Source: Chlamydiota bacterium
GTDB lineage: Bacteria; Chlamydiota; Chlamydiia; Chlamydiales; JACKPQ01
Length of the DNA stretch: 64,000 nt
Assembly (NCBI GenBank): GCA_021772435.1
Contig: JAJFLZ010000030.1
Coordinates: 1-64,000 of the forward strand
Reading direction: 5' to 3'
Part shown: one piece after another, positions 53,266 to 62,988 of the stretch
Position numbering within the stretch: the stretch's first letter is position 1
Layout: every line of letters starts with the position of its first letter
Program-made: the position numbers and the translations under genes
The notes under the pieces: model-generated
Databases searched by the model: none
What the model was told of the DNA's origin: nothing
The model's input: only the letters and a program-made list of their open reading frames with translations

Positions 53266-54588
53266 ATGCTGCGAAAACTTCTAGATCATGGTTTGCAATT
53301 ATCTGAACAAGGCAAATCTTTAAGCAAATTCAGGCCATTGATCAAAGCCATCGACACATTTTTATACGAAGCAGGAAATAAAACCGCAGCCGGGCCCCAC
53401 ATCCGCGATGGTGTCGACTTAAAACGCATCATGATGCTCGTCGTCTTTGCCCTAACCCCCTGCATTTTGATGGCAATTTGGAATACGGGCGTGCAAAAAC
53501 TCGTTTACTGCAGTGGTGATCTAGAACTTCTCAAAGCATTCCGAGCCTCATACTTTGATTTTTGCAAAGCCCACATCTGGACAATTTTGGCTTACGGTGC
53601 AGGTGCGTTTTTACCCATCATGTTAATCTCCTATCTTGTCGGCGGCATTTGGGAAACACTTTTTGCCATCGTTAGACGTCACGAGATCTCTGAGGGCTTT
53701 TTAGTCACTGGCATGCTGTATGCTCTCATTTTACCGCCTACGCTTCCCTATTGGATCGTAGCAATCGGCGTTTCAGTCGGCGTCATCTTGTCCAAAGAGC
53801 TCTTTGGTGGCACGGGCTACAACATTTTAAATCCAGCACTGGTGTGTCGCGCCTTTCTCTTTTTCACCTTTCCCATCAAAATGACGGGAAGCTTATGGGT
53901 TGGAACAAACCCGACAATTGCACAAAACAGCATCAATCAAATGAATGAAGCACTCGGATACGACGGCATCACACAAGCCACAGCACTCGGTGTTTTTAAC
54001 CTGCCAAGTGAAGTCACTCAAGCTCACATCACAATGCTCACCTCTGGTGGGACTCCCGAGCTTGCTCCAGAAATCCTCACTCAAGCTGTGCAATTTGCAG
54101 AGCTCTCAATCGGCAGCGGCATCTGGAGTAACATGAATCTATTTTTTGGAAACATGCTAGGTTCCATGGGCGAAACATCAACGCTTGCGTGTCTGCTCGG
54201 AGCTATACTATTACTTATCACCGGCATCGCCTCGTGGCGCACCATGCTAGGTTACGCATTTGGGGTCATCGGCACGGCTTTTCTCTTCCAAATCTTTTCC
54301 GGCCCAAACGATCCGGCAGCTTACGCCTTTCCCATCTACAAACACTTTTTAATCGGCGGCTTAGCCTTTGGCCTTGTCTTCATGGCCACAGACCCTGTTT
54401 CTTCGCCTGATATGAACGCTTCAAAATGGGCTTATGGGTTGATTATAGGCGCTGTCAATATCGTCATACGCATCATCAATCCCGCTTTTCCAGAAGGCGT
54501 TATGCTAGCGATTTTATTTGGCAACGTGATCGCACCTTTTCTCGACCACCTTTCTTTGAAAGCCTACCGCAGGAGACGTTTTGCATAG
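53266..54588 (+). CDS. nqrB: Na+-translocating NADH:quinone reductase subunit B
   Basis: NqrB is a membrane subunit of the Na+ pump Na+-NQR; it holds riboflavin and a covalent FMN. The 440-residue protein has about ten helices. Family sequences include LLDHGLQLSEQGK at the start, KELFGGTGYNILNPALV and the probable FMN-threonine site ITQATAL. The start at 53266 gives the normal N terminus; the TTG frame from 53227 is an extension. It is the first gene of nqrBCDE; nqrA and nqrF are absent here, as in other chlamydiae. Confidence 0.94.
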   Translation: MLRKLLDHGLQLSEQGKSLSKFRPLIKAIDTFLYEAGNKTAAGPHIRDGVDLKRIMMLVVFALTPCILMAIWNTGVQKLVYCSGDLELLKAFRASYFDFCKAHIWTILAYGAGAFLPIMLISYLVGGIWETLFAIVRRHEISEGFLVTGMLYALILPPTLPYWIVAIGVSVGVILSKELFGGTGYNILNPALVCRAFLFFTFPIKMTGSLWVGTNPTIAQNSINQMNEALGYDGITQATALGVFNLPSEVTQAHITMLTSGGTPELAPEILTQAVQFAELSIGSGIWSNMNLFFGNMLGSMGETSTLACLLGAILLLITGIASWRTMLGYAFGVIGTAFLFQIFSGPNDPAAYAFPIYKHFLIGGLAFGLVFMATDPVSSPDMNASKWAYGLIIGAVNIVIRIINPAFPEGVMLAILFGNVIAPFLDHLSLKAYRRRRFA

Positions 54589-55363
54589 CAACCGCTACAT
54601 CATCTTATTCATCATCATTCTTTGCGGAGCCTGCGCGCTTATTTTATCATTCTTGTCGAGCAGTCTAGAAAAGCCTCAAGCCAAAGCTAAGGCTCTTTAC
54701 TTAAGTCAAGAATTGCTCATCGCTGCAAATCTCATTCAACCAGGCGAAAAAATCTCAGTAGACCAAACACTCAAAATCTACAAAAAACGCGTCACACCCA
54801 TGCTGACAAACCAAAATGGCGACCTGCTCACCTTTGAAGAAGCTGGTATCGATATGACAACCTACATGCAAAAAAACGCCAAAACAGGCTATGCAAAGCT
54901 TCCCTACAAGCTCATCTACGTCATCAAGCAGAAAAAGTCCGACCAAATTTACGGCTACGTCATTCCAGTCAACGGCTACGGTTTATGGGATGCCATTTAT
55001 GGATACCTCGCCATCGCACCCGATGGAGATACCGTCATTGGAACCACTTGGTACCAGCAAGCCGAAACACCAGGTCTAGGTGCTGAAATTGCCACCTCAA
55101 AATGGCAAGCGCAATTTCCTGGCAAGCTCATCTTCCGCGAAAATCCAGACGGCACCACCAACTACCAATCGGCTCCGATTGGAATCATGGTCGTTAAAAC
55201 AACCGTGGAACAAGAGCTCAAAAACTCTCCTGCTGCCAAAAGTGCTGTCGACGGTATACCGGGCGCGACCAAAACAAGCGAAGGCGTCTCAGATGCTTAT
55301 CAAAAATCGCTTAACCCTTACCGCCCCTTCCTCCTTAAAATGCAAAGCAAGGAGGCCGCGTGA
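54581..55363 (+). CDS. nqrC: Na+-NQR subunit C
   Basis: NqrC has one N-terminal membrane helix and a periplasmic flavin domain. The product (260 residues) has the hydrophobic start [17 protein letters not shown], the [14 protein letters not shown] segment and the FMN attachment motif GATKT near residue 240. It starts with TTG inside the end of nqrB and overlaps nqrD (GTGA). Confidence 0.94.
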   Translation: MHSNRYIILFIIILCGACALILSFLSSSLEKPQAKAKALYLSQELLIAANLIQPGEKISVDQTLKIYKKRVTPMLTNQNGDLLTFEEAGIDMTTYMQKNAKTGYAKLPYKLIYVIKQKKSDQIYGYVIPVNGYGLWDAIYGYLAIAPDGDTVIGTTWYQQAETPGLGAEIATSKWQAQFPGKLIFRENPDGTTNYQSAPIGIMVVKTTVEQELKNSPAAKSAVDGIPGATKTSEGVSDAYQKSLNPYRPFLLKMQSKEAA

Positions 55364-55989
55364 GGACGATCAAGCGGTACTTTACCGAGCAGCTGTGGAA
55401 CGAAAATCAAATTCTCGTTGCCATCTTAGGCATCTGCTCAGCGCTAGCTGTAACCATCAAAATCAGTGTTTCTATCACCATGGGTCTATCGGTCATGTTT
55501 GTGACAAGCTGCTCCTGCTTCTTGGTCTCGCTCTTGCGCAAATACACACCTGAAAACGTGCGCATGATCACTCAACTAGCTATCATCTCCACCTTCGTGA
55601 TCATCGTCGACCAATTCCTAAAAGCCTATCTCTACGATATGTCGCGCGTGCTCTCAGTCTTTGTCGGTCTGATCATCACCAACTGCCTTGTCATGGGACG
55701 TGCCGAGTCCATGGCTCGCAACATCACACCCATTCCCGCCTTTTTCGATGGTCTAGGCGCAGCAACAGGGTACGCGCTTGTGATCTTAGCCGTGGGTTTT
55801 ATTCGTGAGCTGTTTGGCTTTGGCACATTGCTAGATTACCGCATCGTCCCACTTAGCTGGTATGCCACGCCAGAACATCCCGACAGATACCAAAACTTCA
55901 ACATCATGGCTCTAGCGCCCTCTGCTTTTTTCATCATTGGCTTCATGATCTGGGTTGCCAATATCATCAAGGAGAAAAACAAAGTATGA
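55360..55989 (+). CDS. nqrD: Na+-NQR subunit D
   Basis: This is a 209-residue RnfE/NqrD-type membrane subunit with six helices. The [11 protein letters not shown] and [12 protein letters not shown] segments are the half-helix regions with the cysteines that hold the intramembrane 2Fe-2S centre between NqrD and NqrE. It starts with GTG overlapping nqrC and ends overlapping nqrE by four bases. Confidence 0.95.
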   Translation: MRTIKRYFTEQLWNENQILVAILGICSALAVTIKISVSITMGLSVMFVTSCSCFLVSLLRKYTPENVRMITQLAIISTFVIIVDQFLKAYLYDMSRVLSVFVGLIITNCLVMGRAESMARNITPIPAFFDGLGAATGYALVILAVGFIRELFGFGTLLDYRIVPLSWYATPEHPDRYQNFNIMALAPSAFFIIGFMIWVANIIKEKNKV

Positions 55990-56702
55990 TGGGACCTTTT
56001 TCTGCTCTGAACTTGCTTGGCTTAGCTATCCAATCCATCTTCATTCAAAACATCATTCTCTTCTACTTTCTCGGCATGTGCTCATACCTTGCCTGCTCTA
56101 ACAAATTCTCGACAGCAAATGGCCTCGGTGCGGCGGTTTTTGTGGTCATCTCCATTTCAGGCACGCTCAACTGGCTAGTCAATCACTTCATCACAGGCGA
56201 TGGGGCGCTTGCTTGGGCGGGTTTAAGCGACATCAATCTTGGCTTTCTAGAATTTTTGATCTACATCTCTGTGATTGCCGCCTTTGTGCAAGTGCTCGAA
56301 ATCGTCATCGACAAATTTTCGCCGACCCTCTACCGGGCGCTTGGCATGTACCTACCACTCATTACCGTTAACTGCGCCATCCTAGGAGCCTCACTCTTTG
56401 CCACCGTGCGGCAGTATCCCTTCGTTCCCAATCTCGTCTACGTCTCCTCTGCAGGGTTGGGCTGGTGGCTAGCTATTATTCTCATTGCCACCATCCGCGA
56501 AAAACTCACCTACTCAAAAATTCCATTTGGTTTAGAAGGCATGGGTATGACCTTTATCGTCACAGGGCTGATGGCCCTTGGCTTCATGGGTTTTACTGGT
56601 ATTGCACTAGACAAAATCGATCAAGACGACACCTATCCTGAACTTGTTAAATCCGCTACCACTCATCTCGAAGAGACAACGTTAGACCAAAAAAATTACT
56701 GA
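55986..56702 (+). CDS. nqrE: Na+-NQR subunit E
   Basis: The product (238 residues) is the NqrE/RnfA-type subunit with six helices. [13 protein letters not shown]-type and [13 protein letters not shown] segments carry the cysteines shared with NqrD. It starts at the ATGA overlap with nqrD. A polar C-terminal tail of about 25 residues follows the last helix. Its end overlaps the convergent gcvH by seven bases. Confidence 0.95.
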   Translation: MMGPFSALNLLGLAIQSIFIQNIILFYFLGMCSYLACSNKFSTANGLGAAVFVVISISGTLNWLVNHFITGDGALAWAGLSDINLGFLEFLIYISVIAAFVQVLEIVIDKFSPTLYRALGMYLPLITVNCAILGASLFATVRQYPFVPNLVYVSSAGLGWWLAIILIATIREKLTYSKIPFGLEGMGMTFIVTGLMALGFMGFTGIALDKIDQDDTYPELVKSATTHLEETTLDQKNY

Positions 56703-57061
56703 TGATTGATTAGCGCTTGATACGCGCTTTTTTCCAAAAGGAGCTCTAGCTCAGCCGTCTTTGACAGCTCCAGTTCAAACAGCCACCCCTCTCCCTCTGG
56801 ATCAGAATTAATCAAATTGACCTGGTCTTTAAGCTTAGGATTAACAGATGTCACAGTGCCAGATACTGGGCAATAAATATCAGCGGCAGCTTTTGTCGAT
56901 TCTAAAACCGCTGCTTCATGTCCTGACTCAATCTTTTGGCCAACTTTGGGAAACTCAATATAAACGATTTCACCTAGCTCTTCTTGAGCGTGGGCAGTAA
57001 TACCCACTCTACCATGGCCATCGCTTGTCAATACCCATTCGTGTGATTCAGTAAACTTCAT
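56696..57061 (-). CDS. gcvH: Glycine cleavage system H-like lipoyl protein
   Basis: GcvH carries a lipoyl group on a lysine. The 121-residue protein starts KFTESHEWV, has VGITAHAQEELGEIVYIEFP, and holds the lipoylation lysine in ESTKAAADIYCPVSG. Chlamydiae keep gcvH (CT282) next to nqrE without the rest of the cleavage system. There it may serve as a lipoyl carrier. A start nine bases upstream (MRFMKF) is also possible. Confidence 0.93.
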   Translation of the reverse strand: MKFTESHEWVLTSDGHGRVGITAHAQEELGEIVYIEFPKVGQKIESGHEAAVLESTKAAADIYCPVSGTVTSVNPKLKDQVNLINSDPEGEGWLFELELSKTAELELLLEKSAYQALINHQ

Positions 57062-57117
57062 AAAACGCATTTTATCTAATACTGACAAAAAACACAAATA
57101 TTCGCTAGAATCGTTCC

Positions 57118-57669
57118 ATGTCTGTAAACACAAACGAACTTATCAGCAGTAGTCTAATCAACGCTGCATTATGGGGCCCAACTTTGGGGCTCTTTGCCCT
57201 TAGTCTGGCCTACGACCACCCTAGCAAAAAACAAATTGCCATCGCTTGTCTCATTGCAGCAGCTGTCTTCTCTCTAGCTGGCAGCACCGTCCACTACACC
57301 GTATCGCGCATTTTTCAAAACCAAGAGGACACAAACGTTGAAATTTCTACCACATGGAGAACAATACGCGTAGCTATCACAACATTTTTGACTCCATTAA
57401 CCGTCCTATCTATCTTTATTCTGAGTACACAAAACATCCGGAGCGTGCGTAATCAAAGTCTCTTTGTCATGCGAAAATACGCGCAAAAACGCTATCTTGC
57501 AACCTTTGCTATCTCAGCTCTTGCTATTCAAATCCTTTTCACGCAAATCTTTGCTAATGGAGACAAGAGCACGCCCTTCTTCTCTAAAAAAAGCTTTACA
57601 CAGCTCTCAACATCCGCTTTTGTAGCCGGCAGCAGTCTCTTTTTTGCCGTTTGTTTCGGTCTAATTTAA
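57118..57669 (+). CDS. Hypothetical membrane protein
   Basis: The 183-residue product has about four to five membrane segments (residues 12-30, 40-57, 85-105, 128-146, 160-180) and no recognised motif. It is divergent from gcvH. In C. trachomatis CT283 occupies this place, but I cannot confirm similarity from memory. Confidence 0.6.
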   Translation: MSVNTNELISSSLINAALWGPTLGLFALSLAYDHPSKKQIAIACLIAAAVFSLAGSTVHYTVSRIFQNQEDTNVEISTTWRTIRVAITTFLTPLTVLSIFILSTQNIRSVRNQSLFVMRKYAQKRYLATFAISALAIQILFTQIFANGDKSTPFFSKKSFTQLSTSAFVAGSSLFFAVCFGLI

Positions 57670-57733
57670 CCTCTAAAACCACTCCACTTTCCCAAATACA
57701 CCCTATCAACCTCCATATAAGCGACTTAAAAAC

Positions 57734-57824
57734 ATATCACAAAAATGGACTTTTCCACTTTCGTGATATGAAATATAAACACAAAATGATATCATAAAAA
57801 TGGACTTTTCCACTTTCGTGATAT
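57734..57824 (+). repeat. Two tandem 36-base palindromic repeats before the DUF234 ATPase gene
   Basis: Two 36-base units, 57734-57769 and 57789-57824 (55-base period), each read ATATCA(C/T)(A)AAAATGG-ACTTTT-CCACTTTCGTGATAT-like. Each forms a 15-base hairpin with few mismatches. The second ends 12 bases before the ATG of the ATPase gene. They look like operators or RNA hairpins dedicated to that gene. Confidence 0.9.
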
Positions 57825-57836
57825 AAAAGAGGATAT

Positions 57837-59351
57837 ATGGAACCATTTTTCGGTAGAGATCAGGAGCTCAAAAAGCTAAAAACATTAAAACAAAAAAATA
57901 CCGCTAGCCTAGTTGTCATTCGAGGTAGAAGGAGGATTGGGAAAAGCAGACTTATCCGCGAATTTGGAAAGGTGAGCCGCATGATCCACTTTTCAGGACT
58001 CCCTCCCACTCCAGGTATGTCAGCCCAAAAGCAACGGGATGATTTTGCCAAACAAATTCATCGTGAACTTGCTATCCCACTACCCCGAAGTGATGATTGG
58101 GGAGATTTGTTTTGGACAGTTGCCGCCCATACCAAAACCAACGACATCATCATTGTCATCGATGAAATCTCATGGATTGGGTCAAAAGATAAAACATTTT
58201 TAGGAAAGCTTAAAAATGCTTGGGATCTCTTTTTTTCCCATAATCCTAAACTCATCCTTATCTTATGTGGTTCTGTTTCAAGCTGGATTGAAAAAAACAT
58301 CTTGAGTAACACAGGTTTTGTTGGCCGCATTTCTCTTAAAATGATACTGCGGGAACTACCATTAAAAGATGGCGCCCAATTTTGGTATGCACAGCAAAAG
58401 CATATTGCAGCTTATGAGATCTTTAAAGTTTTATCCATTACAGGATGTATTCCAAAATACCTCGAAGAAATTTTACCTGGAGAATCTGCTGAAAGCAACA
58501 TACAGCGATTGTGCTTTGAACCCGAAGGGATCCTATTCAATGAATTTGACAATATATTTCACGATCTGTTTTCAAATAAAAGTGATTTATATCGTAAAAT
58601 TGTTCAACGGCTAGCACAAGGAAGCGCTAGCTTACACGAGATTTATAAAACATTAGGTATTAAGCCATCTGGCGCGTGCTCTGACTATATGGACGATCTA
58701 ATTCAAGCTGGCTTTGTAACAAGAGACTACACATGGTCAATTAGCGATAACCAAAAATCATCACTTAGCAAATTTCGATTGAGCGACAATTATATTCGGT
58801 TTTATCTCAAAATGATTGAGCCGCTGAAAGACCAAATTGACCAAAACGACTTTTCACTCAATTCGCTCTCATCGCTGCCCAATTGGCCTACATTATTTGG
58901 CCTGCAATTTGAAAACTTAGTTTTACATAACCTTACAGAAGTTTACAAAGCTCTCAATATCTCCCCTTCTGACATATCAAGACGAGGCCCTTACTTTCAA
59001 AGGAACACAAAAAAGATCAAAGGTTGTCAAATCGACCTCCTAATCCAAACACGTCATCAAACACTTTATCTTTGTGAAATCAAATTTTCTAAACACCCCA
59101 TTGGACTAGATGTTATAGAAGAGGTTAAAACGAAAATGCAAAACATACAAACACCTCGAGGATTCTCATTAAGACCTGTACTTATTCATGTTAACGGAGT
59201 ATCTGAGACTGTTGAAAGCAAGCAATTCTTCTCCCATATTATCGATTTTAGCTTGCTACTTGGGCAAGAATATCAAACGAGTTCGAAGCTAGCCCAGAGG
59301 GCTGGGTGCTTTTCGATAGAATATTCAAACGATGAAACGGCAAAATGTTGA
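57837..59351 (+). CDS. AAA+ ATPase with DUF234 / PD-(D/E)XK nuclease-like C terminus
   Basis: The product (504 residues) is of the archaeal-ATPase (STAND-like) type: N-terminal FFGRDQELKKL, Walker A RGRRRIGKSRL, Walker B IIIVIDEISWI, then a winged-helix region near residue 270. The end (QIDLLIQT, then YLCEIKFSK) has the D...E-x-K pattern of the PD-(D/E)XK-like DUF234 domain. Such genes spread horizontally and their role is unknown. Its end overlaps the convergent gene at 59273 by 79 bases. The tail beyond about residue 480 may therefore be extended by read-in. Confidence 0.85.
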   Translation: MEPFFGRDQELKKLKTLKQKNTASLVVIRGRRRIGKSRLIREFGKVSRMIHFSGLPPTPGMSAQKQRDDFAKQIHRELAIPLPRSDDWGDLFWTVAAHTKTNDIIIVIDEISWIGSKDKTFLGKLKNAWDLFFSHNPKLILILCGSVSSWIEKNILSNTGFVGRISLKMILRELPLKDGAQFWYAQQKHIAAYEIFKVLSITGCIPKYLEEILPGESAESNIQRLCFEPEGILFNEFDNIFHDLFSNKSDLYRKIVQRLAQGSASLHEIYKTLGIKPSGACSDYMDDLIQAGFVTRDYTWSISDNQKSSLSKFRLSDNYIRFYLKMIEPLKDQIDQNDFSLNSLSSLPNWPTLFGLQFENLVLHNLTEVYKALNISPSDISRRGPYFQRNTKKIKGCQIDLLIQTRHQTLYLCEIKFSKHPIGLDVIEEVKTKMQNIQTPRGFSLRPVLIHVNGVSETVESKQFFSHIIDFSLLLGQEYQTSSKLAQRAGCFSIEYSNDETAKC

Positions 59352-59893
59352 GGATCGCCGCGGTAGCGATTGATGCGATAGGTAAACCCTAAGCGTTTAA
59401 AATTCCCTGGATCATAGCCGAAAAGGGCATCGCGCGTGATCGCAATGTCGAGCAAGTAGCTTTTGCGCTCTTTGCTGGATGTTACAATCAAATCATTTTG
59501 GTCGGCAAGGGGCCGCTCTTCTTCAGCACGCAGGCGCGTGATCTCCTGCGAGGGAAAATCGGTATGGGGGAAAAACACAAAATGGTGACAAAATCTAGTC
59601 GGCGCACCCGCTGTTTTCAAATCTCGAGTATCGATAAACAGCTCGATCGCATCTCCTTTTGCCACGTTAGGAAAATGGCTCTCATCAAATCCTTTGCGGA
59701 CCTTCACTGTGCACAAAAGAGCCTTTTCATTCCAAGCCATCGATACCGCCGCAAAGGGCTCTTCATTGAGCAAATCACTCGTATCGGAAAGAAGGTAGCT
59801 ACGGCTTAAATTTTTGTGTTGATCGGCGTATTTTAGCTTGCCCTGCAGTTTAAAAAAAGAGACAGGGCAAAGGCTTGGGACATCCTCAAACAT
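59273..59893 (-). CDS. CBM9/DOMON-like beta-sandwich protein
   Basis: The product (206 residues) has the layout of CBM9-like carbohydrate-binding or DOMON domains: EEPFAAVSMAWNEKALLCTVKV, then GDAIELFIDTRDLK and the late strand GFTYRINRYRGDPQHFAV. It has no signal peptide. It starts eight bases inside the end of the PpiD-like gene, so the two form an operon. Ligand unknown; the domain call is by pattern only. Confidence 0.6.
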   Translation of the reverse strand: MFEDVPSLCPVSFFKLQGKLKYADQHKNLSRSYLLSDTSDLLNEEPFAAVSMAWNEKALLCTVKVRKGFDESHFPNVAKGDAIELFIDTRDLKTAGAPTRFCHHFVFFPHTDFPSQEITRLRAEEERPLADQNDLIVTSSKERKSYLLDIAITRDALFGYDPGNFKRLGFTYRINRYRGDPQHFAVSSFEYSIEKHPALWASFELV

Positions 59894-62036
59894 GAGGTGC
59901 AAGTGTGACTTTATCTAGAAGATTTTGCAGCATCGCACGTTTTGCCTCGCGCGATAAAAGCTCCTGAGAGGCGCGCACCGAAATAGCCGTTGGGGTTTTG
60001 GCGGTAGCATCGCCTTCGATATAACCAAACAGATAATCACCTTGTTTTGACTTTGTCACATTGATCCACGTGCCAATCTCTTTTTTACAAAGAGCCTCCT
60101 CTAAAAACCAATGCGGTTCAGATCTGACAACTTGCTCATCTGACTTAACGACATTCCACTGCTCTGCAAAACCAACGAGTGTTTGTGCTTTATCAGCGAT
60201 CAATTGCTTTTGCATCTCACTCATGTAAGCTTTAGCGCGTTTATCAAAAGCTTTTTCGTACGTAGTCCTGGCAAGCTCAGTTTTAACATCATACCAAGGT
60301 TTCCATTCGCCCTTATCATCTTGATACGCTTCAGGCGATTTAGCCCGAATTGAAGCGTAACCCTTCTCAAGTTTTCGGTTCATCAATTTTTCCAATGCTT
60401 TTGCTTCTAACGCCTCTTGAAAAGTCAAAATTTCGGGACCTGCACCAAATTTTTTAACCACAATCTTGTAAAAATGCTTACCATCGTCTGTAAAAGCATT
60501 CAGCTTTTCTGATTTTTCCTTGAGCAGCTTTGAAAACGCCTCTAGATGTGTAATGCCAGTTAATGGTTCCCTATCTCCGGCAAGTGCCACATGCAAAACT
60601 TGCTCTTCTGCCTGAGTGTGATCTAAAACCTCTTGAATCCATTCCGGATGCTGATCGATGACCTGCTCTCTTACGTAGCTATCAAGTTGATCTCTGACTC
60701 CCGATGGCAACGCATCTAAACTTGCAAGGCGCCCCTCGCGACTTTCCGCTTTTTTCAAATCGGGAAACTTGCCTTTTAGTTGATTGAAATTTTCAGCATC
60801 TAACTCAAATTTAAGCATCTCTTTTACAGAGACCTTTTCTGTTAAGCTCATTTTATCAACGGCTACGACATCTGCAAAAAAACGCTCCTCTTTGAGCTCT
60901 CCTGGAACATCAGTCACGCTTTTGGCCTCAAGTGGAAAGCCCTCACTTGGCTTCCCGACAAGTTCTGCATAAAGCGTGGCCAAATAAGGCTCTCTTCGCA
61001 CCGTTTCAGACAACCTGTAAGTGGTGACTTTTCTGCCGGCATTTGCGAAAAGATCATATTGTTTTTGCAAAAGCGGATCGGGATAAACAGAGCCACCAAT
61101 CTCATCGAACAAACGACGAAACAGCATCACCTCGCGCCAGGACTCAACAGCCTCTTTTTCGCTCATGTGTAAATGCATTAATTGTTTTTCAAACATCTCG
61201 GCCACATCAGTAGCGCCAATTTTCTCACCGCGTCTCGATGCGCACAAATACTCATATCCATTTTGCATCAAATCAACCTTAGCTTCCTGATAGCCCACCT
61301 TGTAACCATTTTGCTCTGCTAAAATCGAGCTATTATGAATCACCTGCGCTGCAATTTCCAAAAACCTGCGTCCAAACCAGTCTTCCAAGCTATGAGCTCC
61401 AAAAAGGCCCAAATCTCCATGTGTCAAAAACGGATCGGGCTGCATCCACTGAAACTGGCTCTGCTGAGAATATAACATGCGACGCATCGCCTCGGCATTG
61501 AGTCCACCTTGATCGACATACGTTCTAGCTAGCGCATCAAAAACCCCGGGGCCAAACTCCATCTCCTGAACGCATTTAACACGTCCACTCAGCTCGGGAG
61601 CAAACTGGGACCAAACCGTCTGCATACTTAAAAACTTTGCTTGCGGATGCTCATACGGCTTAAATTTCAATGCTTGCTCGTGGCGTTTTTTCAGATCTGC
61701 TGAAATCTCATCGAAATAATGCTCAGCGATTAAAGCGCCAAGTCCTGTTTGAATAAAATCTTTCCGAATCACACCATCATTGAACAAATTTGGCATCTGT
61801 CGTCTTTGGATCAGATGATTGTCCAAATAATCGGAAGAGATCAGCCGGACAAGTCCCTCGCTCGTGATCAAAGACACATCTGAGCCATCAATGGCCTTTC
61901 CAATCACCTTATCTTGAGCTTGCTTAGGCATGCGTTGGAGCGCACCGAACAAACCAAAAAAAAGAAAACTAAAAACTAAAAAGACCGAAACAATCGCAAT
62001 GAGAAATTTTTGATACTTTCGCAGAACAGCAAGCAT
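59886..62036 (-). CDS. PpiD/SurA-like membrane-anchored periplasmic chaperone
   Basis: The 716-residue protein starts MLAVLRKYQKFLIAIVSVFL, the N-terminal anchor typical of PpiD/SurA_N_3 proteins, followed by a large helical periplasmic part. A canonical parvulin domain is not obvious, so prolyl isomerase activity is doubtful. Its role would be in folding or insertion of outer-membrane proteins. It is followed without a gap by the CBM9-like gene. Confidence 0.65.
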   Translation of the reverse strand: MLAVLRKYQKFLIAIVSVFLVFSFLFFGLFGALQRMPKQAQDKVIGKAIDGSDVSLITSEGLVRLISSDYLDNHLIQRRQMPNLFNDGVIRKDFIQTGLGALIAEHYFDEISADLKKRHEQALKFKPYEHPQAKFLSMQTVWSQFAPELSGRVKCVQEMEFGPGVFDALARTYVDQGGLNAEAMRRMLYSQQSQFQWMQPDPFLTHGDLGLFGAHSLEDWFGRRFLEIAAQVIHNSSILAEQNGYKVGYQEAKVDLMQNGYEYLCASRRGEKIGATDVAEMFEKQLMHLHMSEKEAVESWREVMLFRRLFDEIGGSVYPDPLLQKQYDLFANAGRKVTTYRLSETVRREPYLATLYAELVGKPSEGFPLEAKSVTDVPGELKEERFFADVVAVDKMSLTEKVSVKEMLKFELDAENFNQLKGKFPDLKKAESREGRLASLDALPSGVRDQLDSYVREQVIDQHPEWIQEVLDHTQAEEQVLHVALAGDREPLTGITHLEAFSKLLKEKSEKLNAFTDDGKHFYKIVVKKFGAGPEILTFQEALEAKALEKLMNRKLEKGYASIRAKSPEAYQDDKGEWKPWYDVKTELARTTYEKAFDKRAKAYMSEMQKQLIADKAQTLVGFAEQWNVVKSDEQVVRSEPHWFLEEALCKKEIGTWINVTKSKQGDYLFGYIEGDATAKTPTAISVRASQELLSREAKRAMLQNLLDKVTLAPHV

Positions 62037-62085
62037 AGCACACCTATTTTTTCAGCTCAGTATATCAAAAACCAACTTTAGAAAC

Positions 62086-62113
62086 AAAAAAAAACTGGGG
62101 CTGATCGCCCCAG
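62086..62113 (-). terminator. Rho-independent terminator of the outer-membrane protein gene
   Basis: CTGGGGC and GCCCCAG with loop TGATC are followed, on the minus strand, by nine T. It ends the transcript coming from 62301; repeat copy E lies between gene and terminator. Confidence 0.88.
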
Positions 62114-62118
62114 ATACT

Positions 62119-62287
62119 AACCTGAGTTCCTTCGTTTTGATTGTTTAAATTCAGAGCAGATTAGGTGACAGATTGTGCCATTTTTTGCGATTCTATAGCC
62201 AAGGCGCTATAGATGAGCACAAAAAGGGCGCAAGATGGCAGCTAAGATGCGCGGAAGATGAATGATATAAACGAAAGAGTTCAGGTT
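62119..62287 (+). repeat. Foldback MITE-like repeat, copy E
   Basis: This is a 169-base copy with ends AACCTGAGTTCCTTCGTTT and AAACGAAAGAGTTCAGGTT and the direct triplet ACT on both sides. It lies 14 bases after the stop of the outer-membrane protein gene (minus strand) and before its terminator, so it is part of the 3' UTR of that mRNA. Confidence 0.92.
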
Positions 62288-62300
62288 ACTAACGTTTTAA

Positions 62301-62801
62301 CTAGAAACCGAATCCGTATGAGACCTTGATTGCCGGAGCGAATCTAAATTTCTCTTTTGCATACGAAACGGGAAGCACGCTCACTTGAACAAAACGCTTA
62401 TCAGTTTCATTGCGTTGAAACTCTTTACCAAGAGTAAAAGCAGCTGATGCTACGTTGTGCGGTTCAAAATCGCTAAACTTTTTTCTATGGTGATCAAACG
62501 TTCCGCCATAAACGCCAAGCCCAATATATGCCTGACCATCTTTAGATGGTGAGGGATAAATCAAGTAGTTGGCGTAGGCATGGGCGCCGTATACAAACAC
62601 AAGCGGATTAACACCCACTCCAATATCGAAACCTTGATGATTTCTCTGGAATCTGTAACCGACATTTGCATCTATAAGCTCTGGAAGTCCAAAACCATAA
62701 TTAAAATATCCAAACGATTGTTGAACTTTTTCTTTTTCTTCGGCTTGCGCTGTAAACATAGAGCAAATACCGACAGTTAATGATAATAGCGTTTTCTTCA
62801 T
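62301..62801 (-). CDS. Small outer-membrane beta-barrel protein
   Basis: The product (166 residues) has a signal peptide (LLSLTVGICSMFTAQAEE), alternating beta-strand segments (about eight) and a C-terminal Phe (KVSYGFGF), as is typical of outer-membrane barrels. No family is recognised. AGGAT precedes the ATG. The AT-rich region 62802-62936 upstream should hold its promoter. Confidence 0.7.
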   Translation of the reverse strand: MKKTLLSLTVGICSMFTAQAEEKEKVQQSFGYFNYGFGLPELIDANVGYRFQRNHQGFDIGVGVNPLVFVYGAHAYANYLIYPSPSKDGQAYIGLGVYGGTFDHHRKKFSDFEPHNVASAAFTLGKEFQRNETDKRFVQVSVLPVSYAKEKFRFAPAIKVSYGFGF

Positions 62802-62936
62802 ACTACTAATCCTTTTGTTTCGCTAACTAAATTAGCAGAACAAGAATAACATAATTAATAAAACTAAAACACTTAAACTAATTAATACATCATTATAATC
62901 AAAAACTGTTTCATCTGATCACCCGTAGCAAGTGAC

Positions 62937-62981
62937 GCGAGATCTAGATTTTATTCGAAATGCGCTAAAAGATAATCTCGC
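62937..62981. repeat. Short hairpin sharing the arm of the element at 48299
   Basis: GCGAGATCTAGATTTT and AAAAGATAATCTCGC face each other across a 14-base loop. The arms and the GCGC(T/C)AAAAGATAATCTCGC block match the outer arms of the element at 48299-48441. It lies eight bases after the proS stop (minus strand). Confidence 0.75.
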
Positions 62982-62988
62982 TTCTATC

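Noticed and set aside
57734-57824. Possible CRISPR array
   Set aside because: Only two repeats, each a palindrome, with one 19-base spacer and no cas genes.
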